Source: Pseudooceanicola nanhaiensis
GTDB lineage: Bacteria; Pseudomonadota; Alphaproteobacteria; Rhodobacterales; Rhodobacteraceae
Length of the DNA stretch: 64,000 nt
Direction: 5' to 3'
NCBI RefSeq assembly: GCF_020171315.1
Contig: NZ_JAIUZP010000001.1
Span: forward strand, 434,001 to 498,000
Under the pieces are notes generated by a model. That model was given only the letters and a program-made list of their open reading frames with translations. It did not search any database and was not told where the DNA came from. The translations under genes were made by a program, and so were the position numbers. Every line of letters starts with the position of its first letter. The first letter of the stretch is position 1. Of the stretch, positions 55,933 to 63,659 are shown one piece after another.

Positions 55933-56516
55933 TCCGGCTGGGCCTGCTGCGTCACGGGCATACGGAGTGGAACCGCGCCGGGCGGATACAGGGTGCCTCG
56001 GACATCCCGCTCGACCCGGAAGCGCGGGCGCAACTGGCCGCGCAGCGCCTGCCCGCCGGGTGGGATGCTGCGACGCTCTATGCCAGCCCGCTGCAGCGCG
56101 CGGTCGAAACCGCTCAGCTGGTCGCGGACCGCACCCCGCAGATCGCCCCCGCGCTGCGCGAGATGAGTTGGGGCGACTGGGAGGGGCAGCGCGGGGCCGA
56201 GCTGCTGGAGGCCGCGACCACCCCGCGCTATCGCCATATCGAGGACTGGGGCTGGGACTACCGCCCGCCCGCCGGGGAAAGCCCCGCGGACCTGCGCGCG
56301 CGCCTTCTGCCATGGCTGGAAACGCTCACCGAAGACGCGGTCCTCGTGACCCATATCGGCGTGATGCGGGTGCTGCTGGCCCTCGCGCATGGCTGGGATT
56401 TCTCCGGCGCAGCACCCTTCGCGGTGAAGCGCAACCGGCTCTTCGTGCTGGACTACGAAGCGGGCGTGCTGCGCCCCGGAACGCCGCCCGTGGTGCGGCT
56501 GGAGGCCCGCGGATGA
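55929..56516 (+). CDS. Histidine phosphatase family protein
   Basis: This 195-residue phosphoglycerate-mutase-like phosphatase has the catalytic LLRHGHTEWN (Arg8-His9-Gly10), LYASPLQRAVETAQ with the second Arg, and VLVTHIGVMRVLL with the second His. It could dephosphorylate a sugar phosphate or nucleotide intermediate of the glycan pathway; the true substrate is unknown. The start at 55929 overlaps the upstream stop (ATGA). Confidence 0.9.
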   Translation: MIRLGLLRHGHTEWNRAGRIQGASDIPLDPEARAQLAAQRLPAGWDAATLYASPLQRAVETAQLVADRTPQIAPALREMSWGDWEGQRGAELLEAATTPRYRHIEDWGWDYRPPAGESPADLRARLLPWLETLTEDAVLVTHIGVMRVLLALAHGWDFSGAAPFAVKRNRLFVLDYEAGVLRPGTPPVVRLEARG

Positions 56517-57643
56517 AGATCCTGATCGCCGTCACTCACCTGCTTGGTGCCGGGCACCTGACCCGGGCTGCCGCCCTCGCGCGGGGCTTCGCCGGGGCCG
56601 GGCACCGCGTCGTCCTCGTCAGCGGCGGGATGCCGGCGGCTCATATCGCCCTCGACGGGCTGGAGGTGGTGCAACTGCCGCCGCTCCGCTCCGACGGGAC
56701 GGATTTCACCCGTCTGCTGACGCCCGAGGGGCCCGCCGATGCCGCCTACCTCGCCCGCCGCGGGGCGGCGATGGAAGAGGCGGCCCGTACCCTTGCCCCG
56801 GACGTGGTGATCACCGAGCTCTTCCCCTTCGGCCGCCGCAGCCTTGCCGCGGAATTCCGCGCCCTGATCGCAGCCGCCCGGCAGGCCAATCCGGCCATCC
56901 GGGTGCTCTGCTCGATCCGCGACATCCTCGCCCCGCCGTCGAGCCAGAAGAAGGCCGATCGCACCGCGGCCCTGCTGGCCGATCTCTACGACGCGGTGCT
57001 GGTGCATTCCGATCCCGCCATCGTGCCGCTCTCGCTCAGCTGGCCCGTCACGCCCGAGGTGGAGGCCAAGCTGCGTTACACCGGCTTCGTCGTGGCCGGG
57101 GCCGAGGCCCCCGCGCCGCAGGCGCGCGGCCGCGAGGTGCTGGTCAGCGCCGGGGGCGGCAGCGTCGGCCGTCCGGTCTTCGAGGCCGCCGTCGCCGCGG
57201 CGGGCCTTGCCCCCGATCTCGACTGGCACCTGCTGGTCGGCGGCGCGGATGCGGCGCAGGTCTGCGCGGGCCTTGCGCAGGACGCCCCCGCCAACCTGCG
57301 GGTGGAGCCCGCCCGGCCCGACTTCCGCACCCTGCTGGCCCGGGCCGGGGCCTCTGTCAGCCTCGCGGGCTACAACACCGCCATGGACCTGATCCTGACC
57401 GGCGTGCCCGCCGTGCTGGTGCCCTTCGACGCGGGCAGCGAGACCGAGCAGGGCCTGCGGGCCGAGGGCCTCGCACGGTTGCCCGGCTTTACGGTGCTGC
57501 GCGCGGCAGAGGTCACGCCCGAGGCGCTCGTCGCCTCCGTCCGTCAGGTGATGGCCGACACGCCCCGCCCGCGCGGCGGCTTCGCCCTCGACGGGGTGGG
57601 GGAGAGCCTGCGGATCGTCGCGCAGATGGGAGAAGCATCATGA
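56513..57643 (+). CDS. Second MurG-like glycosyltransferase
   Basis: This 376-residue GT28-type protein has the N-terminal ILIAVTHLLGAGHLTRAAAL and the C-terminal VSAGGGSVGRPVFEAAVAAAG and LAGYNTAMDLILTGVPAVLVPF. It resembles the 52263 protein in architecture (GLGHLRRSRAL versus GAGHLTRAAAL) and is probably a diverged paralogue. It overlaps both neighbours as ATGA. Confidence 0.85.
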   Translation: MKILIAVTHLLGAGHLTRAAALARGFAGAGHRVVLVSGGMPAAHIALDGLEVVQLPPLRSDGTDFTRLLTPEGPADAAYLARRGAAMEEAARTLAPDVVITELFPFGRRSLAAEFRALIAAARQANPAIRVLCSIRDILAPPSSQKKADRTAALLADLYDAVLVHSDPAIVPLSLSWPVTPEVEAKLRYTGFVVAGAEAPAPQARGREVLVSAGGGSVGRPVFEAAVAAAGLAPDLDWHLLVGGADAAQVCAGLAQDAPANLRVEPARPDFRTLLARAGASVSLAGYNTAMDLILTGVPAVLVPFDAGSETEQGLRAEGLARLPGFTVLRAAEVTPEALVASVRQVMADTPRPRGGFALDGVGESLRIVAQMGEAS

Positions 57644-58413
57644 GCCTCTGGTCCGCTGTCCGCGAGGAACTGGCGCTCTGGCGCGCCGACGGCCGTGTCC
57701 TGCCGGTCTGGTGGCGCGATGACGACGCGGTGGCCGCCACGCCCGAGCTGGACCGTCTGGCGCAGGAGGCGCGCGCTTACGGCCTGCGCGTCGATCTCGC
57801 CGTGATCCCCGGGCGGCTGGAGCCCTCGCTGGCGCCCGCACTCGCCGAGGGGCCGTTCAGCGCCCTCGTGCATGGGCTGCGTCATGAGAACCACGCGCCT
57901 GCCGACCACAAGAAGGCGGAGTTCGGCGACACCCGCCCGCTCTCCGACCGGCTGATCGAGGCGCATCAGGGCCTCGCCACCCTGCGCGCCCGGATCGGCG
58001 CGCCGCTGCTGCCGGTCTTCGTGCCGCCGTGGAACCGGATCGGCGCGGATATGGCCCCGGGGCTGGCGCAGATCGGCTATCGCGGCCTCTCGACCTTCCG
58101 CCCGCGCGCGGCGGTCGAGGCGGCGCCTGGCCTCGTGCAGCTGAACACCCATCTCGATCCGATCGACTGGCGCGGCACCCGCAGCGCCGTCGCGCCCGAG
58201 GCCTTCGCCGCCGAGACGCTACGCCTGCTGGAGGACCGCCGCAGGGGCCGCACCGATGCCGGGGAACCTCTGGGCCTGCTGACCCATCACCTCGTCCACG
58301 ACGCAGCGATCTGGTCGCTGGTCCGCGCGTTCTGGGAGGTGCTGCTGGAGGGGCCGGTGGAGCCGGTGGCGCTGGAGGATTATCTGCCGCAGGGGCGTGC
58401 GCCGGTGGCCTGA
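57640..58413 (+). CDS. Polysaccharide deacetylase-like protein
   Basis: This 257-residue protein has a CE4-like (NodB-type) core: VWWRDDDAVAATPELDRLAQ, LVHGLRHENHAP and FVPPWNRIGADM, with a final THHLVHDAAIWSL. The DD-x...H-x3-H pattern of the metal site can be traced. No signal peptide is visible, so it would deacetylate a lipid- or nucleotide-linked intermediate in the cytoplasm. It is the last gene of the overlapping glycan operon; a small GC-rich hairpin follows. Confidence 0.78.
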   Translation: MSLWSAVREELALWRADGRVLPVWWRDDDAVAATPELDRLAQEARAYGLRVDLAVIPGRLEPSLAPALAEGPFSALVHGLRHENHAPADHKKAEFGDTRPLSDRLIEAHQGLATLRARIGAPLLPVFVPPWNRIGADMAPGLAQIGYRGLSTFRPRAAVEAAPGLVQLNTHLDPIDWRGTRSAVAPEAFAAETLRLLEDRRRGRTDAGEPLGLLTHHLVHDAAIWSLVRAFWEVLLEGPVEPVALEDYLPQGRAPVA

Positions 58414-58450
58414 GATCGGTGGCGGGGGCGTCGCCCCCCGATCCGTGCCC

Positions 58451-59041
58451 TCACCCCGTGCCCAGCGGCTTGGTGATCAGGATCCACTCTGCCACCTCGC
58501 TCTCCCAGCCGTCCTTCTCGCAGGGCCGCCGTGCCACTTCGCCATAGCCGTGCCGGTCATAGAGCCGCCGCGCCCCGGTGTTGCTGTCCGCCACGATCAG
58601 GCTCATCAGCGCCAGCCCCTCGTTCCGGGCCAGTTCTTCCGCGATCCCCAGCAGGCCGCTTCCCAGCCCCCGGCCGCGGTGGCCCGGGTAGGTCGCCAGC
58701 ACGTTCACGTACCAGCTGTCCGGGGCGAGGTTCTCCAGCTCCTGCAAGGGGCGGAAGAGCGCAGGCATGTCGTCGGGGATCGGCTCGGGATCGGGGCCGA
58801 TGACATAGCCGGTGAGGCCCGCCACCGCATGTCCGTCGTGATCCGCCACGATGATCTCGCCTGCCATGGCCTTGGCGGCCTGCCGTCGGCGGCCGACCTC
58901 CCAGGGGTCCTCGCCGGGGCCTGCCAGCCCCTGCCAGACGACGAGAGGCAGCCCCTCGCCGGCAAAGAACACGAGGTCGGCCAGCTGGGCCGCATCCTCG
59001 GCGGTGGCGAGCCTGTAGGGCTCATGCAGGGTCAGGGTCAT
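58451..59041 (-). CDS. GNAT family N-acetyltransferase (196 aa)
   Basis: This is an acetyl-CoA-dependent acetyltransferase. The acetyl-CoA loop is in VLATYPGHRGRGLGSGLLGIAEELA, and the C-terminal LIVADSNTGARRLYDRHGYGEVAR is the N-x-x-A-x-x-x-Y region. The start at 59041 has GGAGG upstream. Substrate unknown. It is transcribed toward the glycan operon and lies 92 bases after the next GNAT gene on the same strand. Confidence 0.9.
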   Translation of the reverse strand: MTLTLHEPYRLATAEDAAQLADLVFFAGEGLPLVVWQGLAGPGEDPWEVGRRRQAAKAMAGEIIVADHDGHAVAGLTGYVIGPDPEPIPDDMPALFRPLQELENLAPDSWYVNVLATYPGHRGRGLGSGLLGIAEELARNEGLALMSLIVADSNTGARRLYDRHGYGEVARRPCEKDGWESEVAEWILITKPLGTG

Positions 59042-59133
59042 CTCCGGCTCTCCTCCCGGTCGCGACAGATACGCCGCCGGACCAGCATAGCAGGTTTCCC
59101 CCTCCGCCGCGCCTGCCGTGACGGGGCGGGCGG

Positions 59134-59427
59134 TCAACCGCCGTCGCGCACGTCCGCCCATTCGGGGTGCCGCCGGAACTGCGTCGCCGCGAAGGGGCAG
59201 AGCGGCAGGATCTTCCAGCCGCCCGCCCCGGCGTCCGCCACGGCCCGCAGCACGAGGGCCAGCCCGACGCCCTGCCCACGGAAGGCATCGGGCACTCCGG
59301 TGTGGTCGATGATGATCAGCCGCGCGCTGGCGCGGGAATAGGTCATCTCTGCCTCATCGCCGCCGTCGCGGTAGAGGTAGCGCCCCTTGCTGCCGGTCTC
59401 TTCCAGTTCGATGCGTTCGCTGTCCAT
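59134..59427 (-). CDS. Small GNAT-type acetyltransferase (97 aa)
   Basis: This is a short one-domain N-acetyltransferase of the YjdJ/Gcn5-like type. It shows YLYRDGGDEAEMTYSRAS, HTGVPDAFRGQGVGLALV as the acetyl-CoA loop, and the C-terminal LCPFAATQFRRHPEWADV, a motif typical of these 90-100-residue proteins. Function is unknown. Confidence 0.88.
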   Translation of the reverse strand: MDSERIELEETGSKGRYLYRDGGDEAEMTYSRASARLIIIDHTGVPDAFRGQGVGLALVLRAVADAGAGGWKILPLCPFAATQFRRHPEWADVRDGG

Positions 59428-59522
59428 GCTCGTCCTCCTGATCGCGCGGCCCCAGCCTGCGCGCCCGGCGCCGATGTCGCAATCTGCTTGATCGCACAGG
59501 CGCTGCGCGACATCTTTCCGCC

Positions 59523-60371
59523 ATGACCCAGACCCATGCCCCCCTCGATGCCGAGCTGCGCCGCGCCATCGCGCCGGTGATCTGCTATCCCACCAACAGC
59601 CTGCCGCAGCCGGACCTGCCGCTCTATGCCCGGGCCCGCGCCACCGCGACGAAGGCGGGCGAGACCCTCGTGCCCGCCCGCGACGGCGGCAACTTCGAGG
59701 TGCCCGCCGGCAGCTTCTTCCGGATCACCTGCACCGGTGGCCCGCAGGTGGGCGATCTCAACCTCTGGAATGCCCATGACCTCTCCGAGGGGTTCTACTC
59801 CGGCAAGACCCGCGCCCTGCACGGCACCCATCTGACGGTCGGAGACCGGCTCTGGTCGCGTTTCCCGCACCTGCGCCCGATGGCGACGATCACGGCGGAC
59901 ACGCTCGACTGGTACGGCACCGATCCCCACGGCGGCCGGGTGCACGACGTGATCGGCACCCGCTGCGATCCCCATACCAACCATCTGCTGACCGGCCAGC
60001 ACTACCACCACTGCTGCCAGTCCAACCTCACCCGCGCCCTGGCCGCGGCCCGCGGGCTGCCGCTGGCGGAGGCCGAGGTGACCACCCACGACGTGCTCAA
60101 TGTCTTCATGTGCACGGGCTTCACCCCTGAGGGGCGCTACTTCATGAAGGCCAGCCCCGTGCGCCCCGGCGACTACCTCGAGTTCTTCGCCGAGATCGAC
60201 CTGCTGGGCGCGCTCTCCGCCTGCCCGGGCGGGGATTGCAGCGCGGAACATTCCTCCGACGCCGCCCCCTGCCACCCGCTTCTGGTCGAGGTCTTCACCC
60301 CCGATCCCGCCAGCCTCGCCGGCTGGTCCATCCCCGCGCGCAACGGCTACGACGGCACCCACGGCACCTGA
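59523..60371 (+). CDS. DUF1989 (urea-carboxylase-associated) family protein
   Basis: This 282-residue protein has the DUF1989 hallmarks: GGNFEVPAGSFFRIT, GDLNLWNAHDLSE, GTRCDPHTN with metal-ligand-like Cys/His, CCQSNLTRAL, HDVLNVFMCTGF, and SPVRPGDYLEFFAEIDLLGALSACPGGDC. Related paired proteins are carboxyguanidine deiminases in guanidine metabolism; this is a longer single-chain version, and neither urea carboxylase nor allophanate hydrolase is adjacent. It probably acts on a small nitrogen compound. Confidence 0.82.
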   Translation: MTQTHAPLDAELRRAIAPVICYPTNSLPQPDLPLYARARATATKAGETLVPARDGGNFEVPAGSFFRITCTGGPQVGDLNLWNAHDLSEGFYSGKTRALHGTHLTVGDRLWSRFPHLRPMATITADTLDWYGTDPHGGRVHDVIGTRCDPHTNHLLTGQHYHHCCQSNLTRALAAARGLPLAEAEVTTHDVLNVFMCTGFTPEGRYFMKASPVRPGDYLEFFAEIDLLGALSACPGGDCSAEHSSDAAPCHPLLVEVFTPDPASLAGWSIPARNGYDGTHGT

Positions 60372-60416
60372 GGCCCCTGCACCGCGCGCAAGACAGGCCT
60401 CCACTGCGATTTCCGT

Positions 60417-60478
60417 TTCCCAAATATCCTCGGGGGGAATTGGCCCCGGAGGGGCCAAGGGGGGGCAGACAGCCCCCT
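60417..60478 (-). repeat. Tripartite GC-rich intergenic repeat, copy 3 (inverted)
   Basis: Read on the minus strand, GGGGGCTGTCTGCCCCCC is followed by the hairpin TTGGCCCCTCCGGGGCCAA and CCCCCCGAGGATATTTGGGAA. The outer blocks match copy 2; the inner hairpin differs in sequence but not in position. It fills much of the gap between the convergent DUF1989 and deoD genes. Confidence 0.72.
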
Positions 60479-60511
60479 AACCCGGCCGCCGCCCAAGCGG
60501 CACCACCGGGG

Positions 60512-61216
60512 TCAGGCGAAGGCCGCCTCCAGCGCGATCTCCACCATCTCGCCAAAGCTCGACTGCCGGTCCGCCGAGGGCAGCGCCTCGTGGCGCAGCA
60601 GGTGGTCCGAGACGGTCAACACGGCAAGCGCCCGGCAGCCGTAGCGCGCGGCGACCGTGTAGAGTTCCGCCGCTTCCATCTCCACGGCGAGGATGCCGTG
60701 GCGGGTCATCTGCTCGTTCAGGTCGGGGCGTTCGTCATAGAAGACATCGGCCGAGTAGATCCCGCCCGCGTGGACCCGCGTGCCCTTGGCCTGCGCCGAG
60801 GCCCAGGCTGCCTGCAGCAGACCGTAATCCGCGCAGGGGGCGAAGTTCAGCTCCTTGAAGAAGCCCTTCGACGGGGTCGAGATCGTGCTCGCCGTCATGG
60901 CGAGGATCACGTCGCGCAGCTGCACCGCCTCCTGCATCGCCCCGCAGGAGCCGATGCGGATCAGGGTCTTGGCGCCGAGATCGCGGATCAGCTCGTTGGC
61001 ATAGATCGAGAGCGACGGCATCCCCATGCCGGAGCCCTGGATCGTGACCCGGTTGCCCTTCCACGTGCCGGTGTAGCCCAGCATGCCGCGGACCTCGTTC
61101 ACCAGTTTCACGTCCTCGAGGAAGGTCTCCGCGGCCCAGCGGGCGCGGTAGGGGTCGCCGGGCATCAGGACGGTTTCGGCGATGTCCTGCGGTTCTGCGC
61201 CGATGTGGATGGTCAT
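60512..61216 (-). CDS. deoD: Purine-nucleoside phosphorylase, DeoD type
   Basis: This 234-residue phosphorylase cleaves purine (deoxy)nucleosides to base and (deoxy)ribose-1-phosphate. It has the N-terminal [23 protein letters not shown] phosphate/ribose motif, [22 protein letters not shown] and [12 protein letters not shown]. The typical C-terminal VSDHLL is present. The start overlaps the LysR stop (ATGA), so it depends on that transcript. Confidence 0.94.
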   Translation of the reverse strand: MTIHIGAEPQDIAETVLMPGDPYRARWAAETFLEDVKLVNEVRGMLGYTGTWKGNRVTIQGSGMGMPSLSIYANELIRDLGAKTLIRIGSCGAMQEAVQLRDVILAMTASTISTPSKGFFKELNFAPCADYGLLQAAWASAQAKGTRVHAGGIYSADVFYDERPDLNEQMTRHGILAVEMEAAELYTVAARYGCRALAVLTVSDHLLRHEALPSADRQSSFGEMVEIALEAAFA

Positions 61217-62331
61217 GAGGGGCTCTTCTCCGTGATCGTCGTGCGTGCGCCGGGATCATCGGCGGGCGCGGCGGCTTTGTCCATCCTCGCCCCGTCGTCA
61301 GGCTGGCCGTCCGCAGGGGCGTCCTGTCCCCCGTCGCGCGCGCCGCTGGCGCCATCCGCGACGGCGCCATGCAGGGTGACGCTGTCGGCCAGCACGGGGT
61401 GGGCGGCAAGCGCGGGGGCCAGCACTTCGCTTTCGAGCAGGGCGCGGGTTTCGGCGGCCAGCTCGGCGGGCAGATCGCCCAGAACCCCCTTGCGGGCCGA
61501 CAGCACGATGCGGCGTGAGAGCGGCGCGAAGGGCAGGGGGTGAATCTCGAGATCCGGCATCAGCCGCCGGGCCCGCATCAGGGCCAGCGGCGGCAGGATC
61601 GTCCAGCCCGCGCCGCGGGACACGATGGCGAGGATAGCGTGGTAGCTGTCCAGTTCGAAGCGATGCGACAGCGTCAGGTTCTGCTGCGCCAGATGGGTCT
61701 GGATCAGCCGGCCCATGTAGTGCCGCGTGGTATAGAGCACGAGCGGGCGGTCCTGCAGCTGCGGCAGCAGCGGGGCCTCCGCGTCGAGCGCCCCGCGCGC
61801 AGCGGCCACGACGAAGCCCTCGGTCAACAGCGGATGCCGTTCGGCCCAATCCTCGGTCCCGCCCATCTCGGCGGCGACCACGAGGTCGAGCGCCTCCGAT
61901 TCCATCTGGTCATGCAGGTAGTGGCTGGCCCCGGTTTCCAGCAGGAACTGGCAGCCGGTCAGCCTGTCGGCCATACGGGTCAGTAGGGCAGGGGTGACGT
62001 CGGCCTCGAGGTCCTCGATCATCCCCAGCCGCAGCCGGGTCAGGCGAAAGCGCCCGGCCTGCGCCAGTTCCGCGCGCGCCTGTGCGGCCTCATTCAGGAT
62101 GGATTGCGCCCGGCGGCGAAAGACCTCGCCCTCGGGCGTCAGCTCCAGCGGGCGCGCGGAGCGGATCATCAGCGTGACCCCGAGCGCCGCCTCGAGGTTG
62201 GTCAGCTGCTGGCTGACGGCCGAGGGACTGGCCCCCAGCCGCCGTGCGGCGACCGAGATGGATCGTTCCTCGACCGTGGCCACGAAGACCTCGATCCCCC
62301 ATAGGGTGATCCGTCCGGCGGGCGCGGTCAT
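61213..62331 (-). CDS. LysR family transcriptional regulator
   Basis: This protein of about 372 residues has an N-terminal helix-turn-helix ([34 protein letters not shown]) and a LysR effector domain. It is longer than the usual 300 residues because of an Asp/Ala/Gly-rich, low-complexity tail of roughly 60 residues after VLADSVTLH. The ATG at 62331 has AGAGGG 8 bases upstream and is preferred over a TTG at 62337. It lies upstream of deoD in the same direction with a 4-base overlap, unusual for a LysR gene, which normally diverges from its target. Confidence 0.88.
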   Translation of the reverse strand: MTAPAGRITLWGIEVFVATVEERSISVAARRLGASPSAVSQQLTNLEAALGVTLMIRSARPLELTPEGEVFRRRAQSILNEAAQARAELAQAGRFRLTRLRLGMIEDLEADVTPALLTRMADRLTGCQFLLETGASHYLHDQMESEALDLVVAAEMGGTEDWAERHPLLTEGFVVAAARGALDAEAPLLPQLQDRPLVLYTTRHYMGRLIQTHLAQQNLTLSHRFELDSYHAILAIVSRGAGWTILPPLALMRARRLMPDLEIHPLPFAPLSRRIVLSARKGVLGDLPAELAAETRALLESEVLAPALAAHPVLADSVTLHGAVADGASGARDGGQDAPADGQPDDGARMDKAAAPADDPGARTTITEKSPS

Positions 62332-62349
62332 GGGCAATCCCTCTCGGGG

Positions 62350-62895
62350 TTACTCGTCCATGTCGGACAGTTTCTTCTGCAGTTCGGCGAGCTGCTTCTT
62401 GATCGCGGAGAGGTCGTCCTTCTCCTCGGTCTTTTCTTCCTCGCGGCCGGGGCCGGACCAGTTGTTGGCAAAGCCCGTGGTCATCGCCTTCAGGAAGGCT
62501 TCCTGCTGGGCCTGCATGGCCTCGAACCCGGGCATCTTGGCGGCCATCGGGTTCATCTCCAGCATCTTGGACTGGCCGTCCCGCAGCATCTCGAAAGAGG
62601 CGGCAAGGAACTGCGGCACCACCGACTGGGCCTGGGTCGTGTAGCTGCGCACGAGGTCCGTCAGGACGGCGAGCGGCAGGACATTTTCGCCGCGGCTCTC
62701 ATGCTCTGCCACGATTTGCAGAAGGTATTGACGGGTCAGGTCGTCGCCGGATTTCAGATCGACGATCTGGACTTCGCGACCCTCGCGGATGAACCCCGCG
62801 ATGTCGTCGAGCGTAACGTAATCAGACGTCTCCGTATTATAGAGACGGCGCGAGGCATAACGCTTGATCAAAAGAGGCTTGCTGGTATCTGCCAC
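62350..62895 (-). CDS. phaR: PHA synthesis repressor PhaR
   Basis: This 181-residue DNA- and PHB-binding repressor has the N-terminal LLIKRYASRRLYNTETSDYV PHA-regulator domain. PHB-granule-binding helical sequence and a coiled-coil C-terminus (KKQLAELQKKLSDMDE) follow. It starts with GTG at 62895, preceded by GGGAGGG 6 bases upstream; the ATG at 62919 is too far from that site. PhaR senses PHB and represses phaP and itself. It is downstream of phaC-phaP. Confidence 0.93.
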   Translation of the reverse strand: MADTSKPLLIKRYASRRLYNTETSDYVTLDDIAGFIREGREVQIVDLKSGDDLTRQYLLQIVAEHESRGENVLPLAVLTDLVRSYTTQAQSVVPQFLAASFEMLRDGQSKMLEMNPMAAKMPGFEAMQAQQEAFLKAMTTGFANNWSGPGREEEKTEEKDDLSAIKKQLAELQKKLSDMDE

Positions 62896-62911
62896 GGAAA
62901 ACCCTCCCAAA

Positions 62912-62923
62912 TGCAGCACTGCA
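62912..62923. promoter_or_regulatory. TGCAG-CA-CTGCA palindrome upstream of phaR
   Basis: A TGC-rich inverted repeat lies about 17 bases before the GTG of phaR. PhaR is known to bind TGC-rich sites, so this may serve autoregulation. It is not the exact CTGC-N3-GCAG form. Confidence 0.45.
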
Positions 62924-62946
62924 GCGAAGCTTAAGTCAGCTTAGAT

Positions 62947-62977
62947 AAAAAAGAAAGGGCGGGCACGTGGCCCGCCC
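62947..62977 (-). terminator. Rho-independent terminator of phaP
   Basis: A perfect stem GGGCGGGC/GCCCGCCC with a five-base loop is followed on the minus strand by TTTCTTTTTTATC. It separates phaP from phaR. Confidence 0.88.
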
Positions 62978-63081
62978 AATCATCTGGCGCCCCTGATCAA
63001 GGGGGAGGAGCTACCGGGGCGCCGAGAGCGTTCCGGCCCTTCGCATCCGTATGGATCGGAAGGCCGGGGTGCTGTCGCGAC

Positions 63082-63525
63082 TTACTTCGCGGCCGCTTTC
63101 TTGGCGGCAGTCGTCACGTCCTTGGTTGCCTTCTGAACGGCAGCCGAGGCTTCCTCGGTCATGTCCTTGCCGGCAGCCATCATCAGTTCGACGGTTTCCG
63201 ACTGCAGCTTCTTTGCGATTTCTGCAAAGGCCGACATGTATTCCGAGGTTGCTTCGGCTTGGGCCGAGGCGAAATCGGTGATGGCTTTGGCGTAGTCTGC
63301 GGGCTCGGCCTTGGCTTTGGACAGGTCTGCCAGCTTGGTCAGGGTGTCCTTGGTCCATTTGGTCGAGACTTCGGTCGACTTGTCGGCGGCTTCCAGAGCG
63401 ACGGCCGACATCTTCTCACCCAGCGATGCTTGGGTTTTGAAGGCGTCATCCATGACCGACATGTCCACGGGGAAGGCCCCCATCATGTCTTTCATCATGG
63501 TGGTGAAATCTTGAGTCTTTGCCAT
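63082..63525 (-). CDS. phaP: Phasin (PHA granule protein)
   Basis: This 147-residue, almost wholly helical protein starts MAKTQDFTTMMKDMMGAFPVD. Amphipathic repeats (DKSTEVSTKWTKDTLTKLAD; ASAQAEATSEYMSAFAEIAK) and a Lys/Ala-rich end (TTAAKKAAAK) follow, typical of granule-coating phasins. The start at 63525 has AGAGGA upstream. The region before it carries two CTGC-N3-GCAG sites for PhaR control. It follows phaC on the same strand. Confidence 0.92.
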   Translation of the reverse strand: MAKTQDFTTMMKDMMGAFPVDMSVMDDAFKTQASLGEKMSAVALEAADKSTEVSTKWTKDTLTKLADLSKAKAEPADYAKAITDFASAQAEATSEYMSAFAEIAKKLQSETVELMMAAGKDMTEEASAAVQKATKDVTTAAKKAAAK

Positions 63526-63596
63526 TGGTCTTTCCTCTCTTCGCTGTCCGGGCGGGCGGTCCCGGGGGTCATTTGCTGTTGAGAGGAATATGAATG

Positions 63597-63636
63597 CTGC
63601 GCCGCAGAAAATCAAGTCTTTCTTGCTGCGACGCAG
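63597..63636. promoter_or_regulatory. Two PhaR-type operators upstream of phaP
   Basis: CTGCGCCGCAG at 63597-63607 and CTGCGACGCAG at 63626-63636 both match CTGC-N3-GCAG, the pattern reported for Paracoccus PhaR binding. They lie 29 bp apart, 72 and 101 bases before the phaP start codon. Confidence 0.8.
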
Positions 63637-63659
63637 AATATTTACACGGCCCGTCGGCG

